Below, one piece after another: positions 9,986 through 21,870 of a DNA stretch of 64,000 nt. Below the pieces are notes generated by a model that ran no database searches, had not been told where the DNA came from, and saw only the letters and a list, made by a program, of their open reading frames with translations. Source of the DNA: Agarophyton chilense. Lineage: Eukaryota > Rhodophyta > Florideophyceae > Gracilariales > Gracilariaceae. Within the stretch, counting starts at the first letter, position 1; each line of letters starts with the position of its first letter. A program made the translations under genes and the position numbers. Location of the stretch: the NCBI GenBank assembly GCA_030374765.1, contig JARGXX010000103.1, positions 408,265-472,264 of the forward strand, read 5' to 3'.

Positions 9986-12879
9986 CTAGCATTGTTCCCC
10001 GCACGCCAGCGCCGCACACCAATAGCAAGATCCAGGTTAGTTTTATCAACAGTAGAGAAATGCGCAGCCTGAGCAGTCAAGATATAAGCGGTTGAGGCGG
10101 CATCGGCAACATGTACTTCTTCGATACGGGCTACAGGCGCATAGATAGCTTTTCTCTCTACGCACAAAAACTGGAGCTTCGAACAGAGAGTCTTAGTTCG
10201 TCTGTATTCCTGGCTATTCTTGTTTTCTAACGGATGTGATGGACACTATCGGCGGAGTAATTTTTCCTCCTTTCAAACGCTGAAGACACTGCGAAAACAG
10301 TGTCTACACTCATATCCATGCTAAATCATGTGCCGATGTTAGAACGAATGCCTGACATATCCAGTCCACTGCCCATTCCCACCAACACATCAAACCATAT
10401 CACGTTTTGGTCGTAAGAAAGGAAAATTATTTTGTCGCCCATAAGAAGCTACGGAAATACCATCGGCTTCGCCGCAAGTTCCTGTGCCCTCAGGTTTGTT
10501 CTGAGAAAAATTTCGATCCAAGTTCTGGTAAATGCATCCCGTTTCATATCCTTGAATCTCCTTAGCAAGACTTCCGATCATTCTGAGACATTCGTTCCTA
10601 TTGTTCCTAGTGTTTCTATGCAAATGAACTTTTTTTTGCACTTTCAATGCTTTTTCACCTTTTCTTTCTCTTTCTATTGTATCTCTGTGAGGAGTCCCAT
10701 TTCGCTGTAGTACATCCCCTTAAAGATAGCGATCTATTCCCAATTAGAATTGTGTCATATCTCGTAGCACTCGGTGCTTCCAATTTGCATTTGTATATGG
10801 AAGTTCAATCCTTCCCGATAATATCGACATCATGTGGGTGGTGTCCTTGTGAAATGTTATTGGTTTAGATATCGATTAAAGATGGAAAGCTCGCATAGTG
10901 ACTCGTTTGCATCATTTGGTGACTAGCTGACATACATTCTTGACTGACCGCCACAACTTTTCCGAGGGTATAAGAAGTAACTCTCTCTTAAAATTCGGGA
11001 CAAAAGAAAGGACAAGTTACAAGCCTTTTAAATTTAATGTTCTCTTATGGTTCACCTGCTTTACAACCCAATCGTCGTTAAAATCTCTGTTGTACAACGC
11101 TCAACAACGTTTCCAATACCATTTTCACAACATCTTCCTACAATCGATCACCAGAGATAGCAGCAGAAGGAAAAAAACGCAATCACATCAACGACAATGA
11201 CAACCATATCCGAAAACCAAGAACAAAAAGAAGTTCTGCAACAGAAATTACAGCAAAAGCGAAAAAATCGACCTTCACGTCCATGAAAATAAACCCAAAA
11301 ACCCAGTTTTAACAAAATCATCTCATTCTATTCAATATGTACTTTGTGACATCCACCCCTTCCCGTTCGAAACCATTAAACGGATACTACGCAACTGCAT
11401 GCTCTAAAAAACAAGCTTTTGTGGAAGCAAAATTATTTGTTGTAGTATTCTTTGAAAAGCCTCATCTTCGCGCAACGCTTTTTCTCGCTCATGAAAAACA
11501 AGCTCCTGCTCTTATGTCTCTTCTTTTTTTGTAGGTTGTTAAGATTCTATGCTTTCTCTCATTTAGTTCGATGTATTTGGGGTTTTTCAGGGATTCTAAC
11601 CAAACTTACCACAAAGGCCCTCTTCACCTGCAATCTTCATACTACCGCCAACCCAATTAGTATGAAACGGTGTTTATGCGAGAAGTGGTAGAGAAACATT
11701 GTACCACTTATACCCAAAAGGGAGACATGTGAAACCTGTCACCTCTATTTAGCATAAATGTATTGGTATTTCTTTGGCGTGAATTTTCTCTTAGAAACAT
11801 GCTTTAGAGTAGTTAGATGCTGATTAAAGCTACTGCCAATTTACCAATAGGTTGGAAAGTTCGATACAAAACTACATCTTTACATGGATGCATGCCAAGG
11901 GTGCTAGTTCATCATCAAAATAATGTCTGTCCGGCTGTTCAATGTCCGAACTACCTTCAAAAGCGCACCCGATCTCGTCCTTTTGAAAGAAGTATGAACA
12001 ACACCCATGTTGTACATGGATCATGTATTCATCATCTTCATATCTGTAGAATTGTACTTTGCACAATCACAGGTTGTGTTAAGCACTATTAAAAAGACAG
12101 GAGTGATGTTCAAGATGCGGAACTTAGGTCTTTGCACTAATACAGTCGAATAATTTTTCCACCTCGAGGCCCTGATATACTGGAGATGGCCAAGAGCAGC
12201 ATCAAAGCCGTACAGACGGGGTAAAGGCCCCAGTGGCAGGCCTAGACTCAATTCTTTTTAAATTTCTTCACATTAATCGTTCATTTAGTAACGGTCTTCG
12301 TAATTAAAACCGCATTTTCAAACAAGAACATCCATAATTCAAATGTAAAGGGTTTAAATCAAGATCGACTGAGGATAAGGAAGTGTTCAATGAGCTGAGG
12401 CGAGATCTCCTCTCACCCCGCTTATACTAGCTTCTCAGAGGGTTATTTAGGCACATAAGCTTGAAACAGATGCATCAAAGATCCAAATACAGAGTTCTTT
12501 TACGATACAGTGAAGTAATTGGGACCATGTCAATAACGGAACCAACTTCACTATAACGAACACTTTACTATAGCAGGTTGCTTTTTGTCTACGTTGCACC
12601 TTTCCTAGAGTACAGAAAATGATATCCTTCGCCGTTGTAAACAAAGTAGTCGTATCATACAGAGTATCTCAAAACTGTAACGATCGGGATAGAAACATCT
12701 ATTGCTTTATACCTAGACCAATGTTCAATCACCTATACATAGGTACTAATAAAGTGTCTCATACACATACCATTTTGTCGCGCTTTTGCGCCCCGAACAC
12801 CAGCCATGACTATAGATAACGTCACAATTGAGAAAAAGAAAGAAGCATAACGTTTACTTGAGGCCAATGAAGATGAACA
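9986..12879. other. Mostly unrecognised sequence upstream of the LINE
   Basis: Two minus-strand frames (10167-9868, about 100 codons, and 10647-10390, about 85 codons) could be eroded 5' parts of the LINE copy 2 unit, but show no endonuclease motif. The rest (10.7-12.88 kb) has short AT-rich frames with no recognisable domain. Confidence 0.4.
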
Positions 12880-13663
12880 GCTTGGTGCTTCTCCGCTAAC
12901 TGACCAAACACAAAAGGCATTGAGTGAAAAAGAGGTAGCTACAAGATATGGCGTTTCACCACAGCCAAAAGTAGCCACTCGCTGTAAATTAGCTCCCAAA
13001 TATATAGGTGTACCAACAAAAAATCGACAACTGAAGAAGTCTTTTCGTCTTGGAGAAGGCCACCTACCAGAATTTAAAAAAGTTTTAGCTCGATTTATGA
13101 GGAAGAGAATTGTTAACATGAAATCATAGTTTATGTTCCTTCAAGACATAATACGAGCCACCACATTAAAAATTAGGGCTGAGCTGATTATAGAGCTGAA
13201 CGATATAATAATATCACCAGATACTACAGAAACCCAAAAAGCGAATCTCCGACACAAAATTGCAGCGTTGACATCATTTAAAGCCAGCTCCCATTGGTGT
13301 ACTATTACCATGAATAGAAACATCTTGAGCAGTAAGAAAGGAGTTGGTCAAAAAGAACATTTCTCAACAGCCACCATAGAAGATGTAATATTGGAACTTA
13401 GAAAGAAAATGGCTGTATACAGTATGTCAAATGTCTGTACCATAAATGGGGTTGCAATGATTTATAAATCATCGCCAAGCCGTGTGGTTCGCTTCAAAGA
13501 CATGTCTGTCTCCTTCAAAATAGTAAAAAACCGTCTCACCGAAGTTTTAACCGTTTTTGCGAACGGCTTCAAAGATCCACGTATCATAATTGGCTATGCT
13601 AGAAGGTCTAGCAGCTGTTCGAGGCATTTATATGTAGTGAGGGATATTGAAGTGTTTTATTAA
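12880..13663 (+). pseudogene. pogo/Tigger-like transposase (CENP-B HTH + DDE remnant)
   Basis: A single frame is open from about 12880 to 13663 except for one TAG at 13127-13129. The N-terminal part reads ALSEKEVATRYGVSPQ, the first helix-turn-helix of CENP-B/pogo proteins. Next come a basic linker, HLPEFKKVLARF, and a second block FKASSHWC...NILSSKK resembling the HTH_Tnp_Tc5 domain. The start of the DDE domain aligns as VCTINGVAMIYKSSPSR against the family pattern xxxNMDETxxFYxxxPxx. The first catalytic Asp is replaced by Asn and the following Glu by Gly. The remaining DD/E motifs were not found downstream, so the gene is truncated and catalytically dead. Confidence 0.7.
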
Positions 13664-16600
13664 GACCAGGCCATCGCCTGTAATACACAATGCTTATGGA
13701 ACAGGATGGCGAGAGCGTTCGACAGAACGGCATCTCTTTCAGGCCGCAAAACCATTGGCGTATTGGACAACTGTTTTGCACATTCAATTTTTTATGACAT
13801 CTTATCTAACTATTCAGCACAATGACACTGATATGTGCAAACCAGCCTCAGGCCGTCGTGTTTTTAAGAATAATGAGGCGGTAACTACATATGATGAAGT
13901 CCTTATGATGTCGCGATCATGAAACATGATAGCTACAAAAGTGGTAATGGACGGGTCGTTGAGCACATCTATATCGGCCCATACCAAATATTGGAGATCA
14001 GAGTGCTGAAGCTAGCCTATCAGAAAATATCATTCCTACCCAGCGTCCTCCTCTTCAGAGCTCGAAGATGACTGAGAAAGATATTCAACACCTGGTTGCA
14101 TCTACTGCAGTGCAGCGGGGTATGCCGTGGCTGCAAAGCACGGCTATGAATATATCGAACGCTTTCGACGGGTTTGTAGAGGATGGTTTAGACGGCTTGG
14201 GTACAGATTGATTAAGGGCCTTTCAGATATTGGAATTTGATACTCTACTGCTTCTTGGACGAAGTGAAACATCTTCTGACTATCAGTACCGCTTTGCTTC
14301 TCGTGCAATACAATTATTTCTATCTTTGGTACACGCAGCACATTCCGTTTCATATTCTCCGTGCCCTGGAGGGCACCATTCTGTACTACTGTAATGTTGC
14401 ACTACAAAATACACCTGATCCAATCGCAAGCTTTTCTTCGCTTGGGCAAAATATAGAAGAAATGTTCTAATGAAAACTTGGTGACAAGGTTTATTGAGCG
14501 TGTAGCACCGATCGATTTCAGTACAGTACTGTGATCACCGGGTGTGCGAGTAATAGAGAGCTACAAGCATGGGTGGTAAAATACCTCAAGGATAACCATT
14601 TGAAAAGAGCAACAACTTTGGATGTTGCGTACATGAATACTCTTGGGTGGCCCAGATGTGTAGACTGTATACATACTACACGGCTCACATAAAAAACATT
14701 CTGCAGTAAGTTCTGAATACATTATCACTTGAGAAAGGATAGAATGGGTTTGCTTTTTCGTCATACCCACCATCATACCACTGCCCTTCGTGAATACCTT
14801 ACATTCCTCTGTTCAGAAAAGATTTAGCACACTACAGGAAACATCAATCCATTACTATCTAAGTAGGCTTGACGAAGATGCAACTTAGTTTGCGAGGATA
14901 TAAGTATGTATCACTTACAAAGAGAAATAATATCACACCCAGGACCAGTGTAGATCATTAGTCCAACGTGTCATGTATAACCGAGCCCAACCAAGAATAC
15001 CCAAATCCTCGATTGAACTGTAATTTTAAGATACCTCCAGAAGCTTTTACTATGTGAAAGGAATTTCACTGTACTAATTACTGAGAATACCGAAAGCATG
15101 TAAATCTACCAGGAATTCTCATTCAACAATTTCTTCTCCACGACCCCTAGAGTAACTATAATGCTTCGGATTCAAAGCGTATTGCACGCAGTGTAGGAAA
15201 AACGATTGCTAGAACCAAATTGTTGATTGCCTTTGGACCAAGAAAGAAAGAGAAACTATTAAGTAGAATTTCTTTAGGAACAGAAGAACAATTGCACTTT
15301 CTAAACACTGATTCTTACGCGTCGGGAGGTGCCGTACATATATCAGGAAGTAGATGTTATGGGCTCTTCAAAACACCAATCACCAGAAAGCGAAACTGGC
15401 GACAGAGATACCTTCAAATATAGATGAATATTATTTGTTCGTCGTGCTACGATATTCTGACGTGTCTATTAAGGGCCCTTCAAATCTTATGTATCGCACG
15501 CATTTCTTTATCTATCAGATTTTTTTTGCTCAAGATTGACAGCAATTGCGGACCCGGAGCTTCACATGCGAATGGATGATCTGCGTCCCCGAGAAGTGTT
15601 TTTCAAACATCTTCCATCATGTGGAATAGAAGGGCTCGGAATTTGTCAACCCTTTTCAGGAAAAAAATGTTTCCGCAGGACTACCATAATGATGCACTTC
15701 TCTATTCGTCTCCTATGTCTCCTATGTTATTCTTCTGGCCGGAAAGCACAACCTCCAAAAATCAACCACCTTTAGATGAGGCCCGCTTGATTGAAAACAA
15801 TGAACCTTCTTCATTCAAATTGTTACCTACGTTCCAGACATAAAAACACCTCTCAACTTCGTACACTTCAGTAACCTTTGTCGATAAAATTGTGCCATCA
15901 CTTTAACACTGATTCGTCACCAATATTGAAGGTTCATCATCCTGATTAGGGAGAAGAAACTCACAGCGATGCTGCGGGACATCACCAGCAGCAGAAATAT
16001 TTTTTAGGACGTACATTCTCCGGGCTTGTGCTCTTTCGTGATCCCTGTTTTTCTTTTTGATTCTTTACATCCGTTTCCTAACAACTTTTTTCGTGCTAGA
16101 ATTGTGGAATTCTTTGGGTTGAAAAGGGCCGGATTGTAGAACTATTGAAATGTATCGCTTTTTTGTAGCACATTCCAGCTAGGAGGTGGGACGGAAGTTT
16201 CCGAAAGTGCTCAACAGCTTTAAACAGAGCACCAGGATCTTCGCTTTGCATGTCGCGCATGATCCTAGAGAACTGTAGAACTAGAGAGAAAAGAACAGTG
16301 GGCTGCAAACCCTGATTATTTTGACTTGGAGCAGAGTGCGACGAAGACTCTAACAAAGAAGCTGTTTTTCTGCTAGATGACACATCTTTTTTTGTTTTAC
16401 CGGAGAAAGCACAGCTGGAGCACACAAATCAGCATGCCAAGAACATGGTTCAAAGAAACATATCGAGGCTCGGGTAACACAGCCTCTGTCACTACGGTTG
16501 CGGCAAAATACTTGTAACTTTAGGGGGGAGCTTTCCGATAATATTGATAAGATTCATTAAGGCACCAAATTTTGCGGCCTTGTGCCTCCAATCAATGTCA

Positions 16601-17453
16601 ACACTTTCGAACCATCTTTTCCATTTTCCAGTCCATAATATTTGAAGGGTGCTACTGTACCAACAAAAATGGATAGATTCGAACACGATTCTGACCAGAT
16701 GAAAGTTCGACTGTTACTCTCATACCATCCACTGTAGTTGTTAATGTACTGATGCTGCATTGTACTGCTTGCTTTAATCATACCGGAAGAAGAACGGAAA
16801 CTGCTTCTATAAATTTGAAGATGCTTAACAACGTCTTGGTTCCGTTAAAGAAGACCAAGCTCGTGAAACGAACAAGTTTTCTTCATCGCCGACATCGTTT
16901 TCGCGGAAAGTGTGCGGGGATCTGTGGGAAGAACTCATTCTCAAAAAAACGCAACTCTTTAAAGAGTTGTTGACGCAGCGAGTACTGTACGGAGTCCACG
17001 ACGACCATTATGGTGCCACAAGAGATGCTAATGTGATTAATTCTGTACATAACTCGTTCGTGTGTGCGTTGGTTACTCTAACCTAAGCGCATACCGTCTT
17101 TGTGATTGTGTAGGAGTGCTTCGCGTGCCATGATATGCGTATCATGTTGGGAACGGCTGAATTCTTGGCATATGTTGGGACAAAGCATCCCAATTACTGA
17201 AAGCGCAGGGAAGGAAAACCTGCGAAAACTTAAACCCTTTTCCTACGAAGCATTCATACAGGAGCAGTATCGAACACTCAGCTCAGCAGTGAAGAAATAT
17301 CAACCACACCTTCAGAGAGCTGGGTTCTGGCTTTCCTCCCCTTCTCATTTTCAGAGACTTTGATATAAATTTAGCAGGGGCAATATCAGACACATTTGAT
17401 GTTTTTTCCTTGCTTGTCTCTCGGACTGCTGCCTAAAATTTCTTAGTGACCTC
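13664..17453. other. 3.8 kb without recognised gene
   Basis: The first few hundred bases may be decayed remainder of the pogo element. Other frames of moderate length occur: 14237-14470 (+), 15220-15423 (+), 16425-16096 (-), 16781-16492 (-) and 17106-17363 (+). The 109-codon minus frame 16425-16096 (Ser/Gln-rich start, then a hydrophobic helix-like segment) looks the most protein-like, but matches nothing I know. Confidence 0.4.
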
Positions 17454-18036
17454 TTATGATACGACATCTCTCGGAACTACACAGTTCTCGTATTTATGGG
17501 ACAAAAGACCGCCTTCCCTCCCGTCGTTCGATTCAGGGCGATTGTCAATTCCTCCCTGAGCATTAATTTTCTCGCGATTATTCCGGTTGTATGACATCCT
17601 TGATTCCATTCTATTTCCATCTTCTTCATCACTTCCGAAGTGATGATCATTTTTCATATTCTTGGTCTTTACAACCTTATGCTCCGCACCACGCTGAATA
17701 TGTTTCTGAATACTGCGAGGTGTCTTGAATCGATTCTGCTTCGGGAACGATCCGGCGATATTTTTTTGCAATCTCATCTCCTCCGCCCAGTTTTCGGCTC
17801 TTCGCATTCCAGAACGAATTGAGTCTGTCAGCAAGTCTAACCTAGCCGCTGAACACTCTGGATAACGGAATTCATGTGGCGCTCTAAAGCCGCGCTGCTT
17901 GCCTTGAGGCGAAGTGGAAGGCACTCTCGTCTCCTTTTCAAACGGTGAAGTGTTAGATTCAAACTCTCTTGAAACAGACTGAGCAAAAGAGTGTTCATGA
18001 GCTTCGTGTGAGGGTTTGTGAGGGTTATTAATGTGT
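17454..18036 (-). other. Unrecognised charged reading frame, about 190 codons
   Basis: A minus-strand frame is open from just after a TGA at about 18037 to a stop at 17454. It is strongly hydrophilic: basic in the first two thirds (many R, K, Q, H), then mixed-charge D/E/N/R near the end (GSDEEDGNRMESR). There is no transmembrane segment and no Cys/His motif. Low complexity and high charge fit a disordered nucleic-acid-binding protein, such as an ORF1/gag-like protein of a decayed element. No initiating ATG is evident upstream. Function is unknown. Confidence 0.35.
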
Positions 18037-18058
18037 CAAGCTGTTTTAGAGTGTGGTA

Positions 18059-18653
18059 TCAACACGGAGTCTTCTTCGTCAACCACATTTTAACACTGGG
18101 TTCTTGACGCTTTTCTTTGTCTACCGGCCTTCGTTCTATCCGCCGTTGCACGCGATAAGTCCTTCCTGGATATATCATTAATCGAAAGATTTGGGACGTG
18201 ACCAGTGAAAGCCGCCCTTTTTCATCTTTTTTTCTCTTCTCTGCTATCCTCTCTGCTTTGTGGTTCATAAGCTTAGTTTTAGCGGCCTCATGTGCTACCC
18301 ACATATTCTTTTTCGCCGCCACATTGTCCAAACCGTTTGGCACTTCGGCCATTTTTCGACGTAATTCGGTTTGAAATCCGTATCTCCGGTTCAAGAGAAT
18401 CGCTTTAATCTTCTGTAGAGTACACCAACCGTAGTACTGATGCAGAAGTTGGGAACCTTCACAAATTCATTCCCAATATCTTTCAAGATTCGTCTCGAGT
18501 AGGCTCAAGCGCTGCAAGGGAGTGATGGAATGTGTTGGATTCCATCTTGTTTCACGGACATGTACTTCTGAATCGCGAGCTCCAAATTTTCTCCGAAGTA
18601 AATCTTTCCATTTTGAGAGAGATCGCTTGTATGGCAGAGTATATCCATCTTCA
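18059..18653 (-). pseudogene. Unrecognised basic reading frame with one stop
   Basis: On the minus strand the frame beginning GYTLPYKRSLSKWKDLLRRK (about 18650) runs through one in-frame TGA (about 18470) and on to a stop at 18059, roughly 195 codons. It is highly basic, with a lysine/arginine-rich helical middle (AERIAEKRKKDEKGR) and W/Y residues in the N-terminal half. It lies immediately upstream, on the same strand, of the charged frame 18036-17454, so the two may be parts of one former gene. No family recognised. Confidence 0.35.
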
Positions 18654-18677
18654 TTCTGATTTAAACATCTGCCAGCG

Positions 18678-19058
18678 TTGAAAGAAAGAATGAAAAAATT
18701 TGTCGAAAAGGAAGAAAATCAACCGAAGTGGCACTGGCAAAAAGTCCCTGCCCGCTTGGTAAAGATTCAGTCGAGTGACGGCCTCAAGGCACTTCCAAAA
18801 TGCTCAGAGATAAGAAAAAATGTTAAACAAGCGCCATCCGAGAGTGGTGTTCCCTCCCAATGCAGTGAACGATGGTGCTTTTTCGCTGAGATGGAAAAAG
18901 ATGAGAAAGACTTGGTGACTGAAATTGGGGAAGGTCGGAGCTTACAGGAAAATCTTGGCGAGAAGTGGCAATGTCAAATGGGAAGGAAGAAGAGTATAAC
19001 AGTTTCAGAAGTTTTTCATGCCCTTAGGCGCGACTTGCACTATTCAAAACGTGCGTGA
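18678..19058 (+). other. Unrecognised ORF of 126 codons
   Basis: ATG-initiated frame, lysine/glutamate-rich, with no domain recognised. It lies between a minus-strand unknown frame and the TNP2-type transposase and is separated from the latter by stops. It could be spurious or part of the same element. Confidence 0.25.
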
Positions 19059-19186
19059 TTCATGAGTCTCATGGTTCATCACTTCGACAACGCAATTTTC
19101 ATGTGTGCTGAGATGTGAAATACCTAATGGCCTTCGATTCATAAGAATCTGACCAGACTTATAGAATTGTTGGCATTAAAAGCAAT

Positions 19187-21870
19187 ATGCAGTCACCAAA
19201 ATCATGGTTCATTTTTAAGGTTGGTATGCAAGACAGTTTGGATCTGCAGCTTGCGGATAACAATTTGGATTCCCAGGAAGGCCTTTATGTTCTTCCTATA
19301 TATTCTTCTGATCTTACTGACGACGTTCTTGGTGAAATGGGGTCTGATTTTTATGAAGGAAGTGAAGATCATATGTCATTGCTGGAAATTAACAGGTCAG
19401 CGTTTGAACGGTTCATAAAGAAACATGTGTTCATGATTGGTTTTTTATTGAAACACGAATGTGCTACAGTATAAATGATGGACGACATGCTCGTCGAAAG
19501 AGGATCTTTCTACACATCACGGAATGGCATCCGAAAGGTTTTGCTTCAAGAGTCCAAATTGACGCTTGCAATGCTTCCGTTCTGCTCAAGAAGACACGAA
19601 ACTCTCCCTTTCGACACATTTAACAATGCCGATCGATGCCCACATCCCGCATGTAAGCATTTACTCGCCGCAATATCACATTGTAGTTATATCTTAGTGA
19701 AAGATCAAACAGATGCTCGGCTTCGGAGCAGATCAAGTGGGCTCTCTCTGTTTCAGTTCTACCACAAACAGGTTGACAGCAGGGTTTATGCGAAAAATCA
19801 TGAGAAACCAGAATATTTCATGTCGGGAAATATATTTGGAGACACCAGAAACGTTAGGTACGACATATTCCTTTCTCTCTCTACAAATGGTGTGATTGAG
19901 TTCAAGAAAACGGAGTAGAGTTACTGATCTGTAGTGCTGATGATATCTAACCTAGATCCTTCCGGACGTTTCAAGGGCAAGAATATGGTTCCAGTTTTAA
20001 TCATTCCAGGGCCATAAGCCTTTTTGATCTTATCTGTTTCTTGAATCCCTTATCAGAAGAATTAGAGGAGCTCAAGCAAGGAATTAATGTGACAATGTGG
20101 TATGGAGTGAACCGAATAATTCGTTGTCATCTAATTTATGCACTTGAGGAGGTTACTGCTCTAGAGAAGCTGAGAGGTTTGAAAGGTTACAACGATTTGG
20201 TTCCTTCCAGATTATGCACGATCAGAGGGACCTATGTTTTGGAGAAGAGACACGTCTACTACCCTCCCATTGTCCGAGAAGATGTCTCCGGAGTAGCGGT
20301 GAGACGTAGTCTTAGGGATCCGATTAAACTTTGTATTCGTACTCCTCTACCTACAGGAGCTCAATTGCGGAGCTGAAAGAGTCGAGAAACTCTCTTTCCT
20401 AAAAAACGTTGGAAAGCAGATGCCAAGAAATAGGCGTCGAGTCGTGAGATGTTTGTGAGCTGGCACAGAGACCGGATCTTCTGGAACCCTTTCAATGAAC
20501 TCCGATTGACGTTATGAACTTGCTTTTCGAAAACATGGCGCCAGGTATGATGTCAATATGGTGCAAAGACTCTGGGAACTTTGAAGATATTGCGAGTCTT
20601 CGAGAAAGTAAGACTCAAGCAGAACTCAGTAAGCTTCTTCTAGAAGCCGGTAGAATATAAAATAATCGCAGTAGAAAAACTCGAGATGTCGATGAAAGGG
20701 GAGGATGGAAACCAACGGAGTGGAAAGCTTTTTTATTGGAGTTAAGTCTCATCGTTTTGGATCTTATTCTTCCATCATCTCTCATGTCTGGATGGAGCTA
20801 CTTCGTTGAACTTGATAACCTTTTATGTCGTTGGAAACTGTATGAGCATGATGTTCAACGATGAGGCTATCTTTAGAAGAGCTTCTTCACTCATTTCATT
20901 GCTGTTCACGACAGAGATATTCAAGAACTCCTCAATCAGTGCAAGTACGTTTATCACTTATTGCTTCACCTCTAAAATTCCGTACGGGCATGTGGGCCAT
21001 TTTCTGTTCTGTAACAGTGGGCACTTGGAAACTTTTTTGGAGTCTACAAAATGCACAGCAATGGCTCCGCTAAATTTGCCGGATCTTTTATGGAAAACAT
21101 AAAGCTGGTGGAAGCTTCACATATGTATTGTTTACAATAAGATATTAAGCAGCTGTTCGTTGATGAAGACAGAGAGGAGCTGAGGAGTTCATCATTCTTC
21201 CTAAGTAGCAGTTAAGATCTCGAGGGCTTCTACTTCCGGCATCTACAAAAAGTTCTTTCAACATCCAAGATCCCTAGTGCTACAAGCATTGACTTTTATC
21301 ATCTTGTTCTCGAATACTATGCACTAAATACGAACGAGGTTCTGGTGATTAACGTTGTCGAGTCAAACAAAATAGTTACCTCGAACCGATTACTAGACGA
21401 AAAGGCAGGCAATAAGTACTTTACTATGTAAACATGCTGTTTCCTCAGTGAAATGGATAAGCGCACGACAGTTTCATGCTACGCTGCTACTACTCATCAA
21501 GGAGAGATGAAGGAGCACATTGCCATGTACTAGTAGAAAGTAATACTGGTTTAGAACAGTTCATGGTTGGCATTAATCAGGTATTCTGTCGAATGGCTTG
21601 AACCGGAAAAGGGCTTCAGAAAAAGCATCATAGATAAGCTCACAAAGAGAGAGCTGTGAAGGGTCCATCATCATCGTGTATTCCGTTAAGAGTGTTCACA
21701 AATTATTCAGGCAAATTGCAATTCTGTAAATGGATTTGAAAACAGCCAAGAAGAAACCGCAGAAAAGAATGTACTTTGTTGACCCTATGAAAATTTTCTA
21801 CTTGGATATGGGTGCGCACATGAGTACGACTTACGGGGTTTGTAGGTTCTGGGAAGAAGAAATGGGCGCA
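19187..21870 (+). pseudogene. TNP2 / CACTA-type (En/Spm-like) transposase
   Basis: Consecutive blocks typical of TNP2-like transposases are spread over three frames. An acidic N-terminal part lies at 19187-19470. Next are a zinc-binding CPHPACKH near 19637-19660 and the block RYDIFLSLSTNGVIEFKK (about 19856-19910), which matches the D-x-x-L-x-x-NTDGV block. PLSEELEELKQGI (20047) precedes GLKGYNDLVPSRLC...YYPP, the C-x-x-C block. From 20511 to 21122 one frame reads DVMNLLFENMAPG, then WKPTEWKAFLLELSLIVLD, HLLLHL and CGPFSVL (core and C-terminal region), with four or five internal stops. A tail block FVDPMKIFYLD lies at about 21776. The order and spacing leave little doubt about the family, but the gene is dead. 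Terminal CACTA repeats were not located. Confidence 0.8.
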
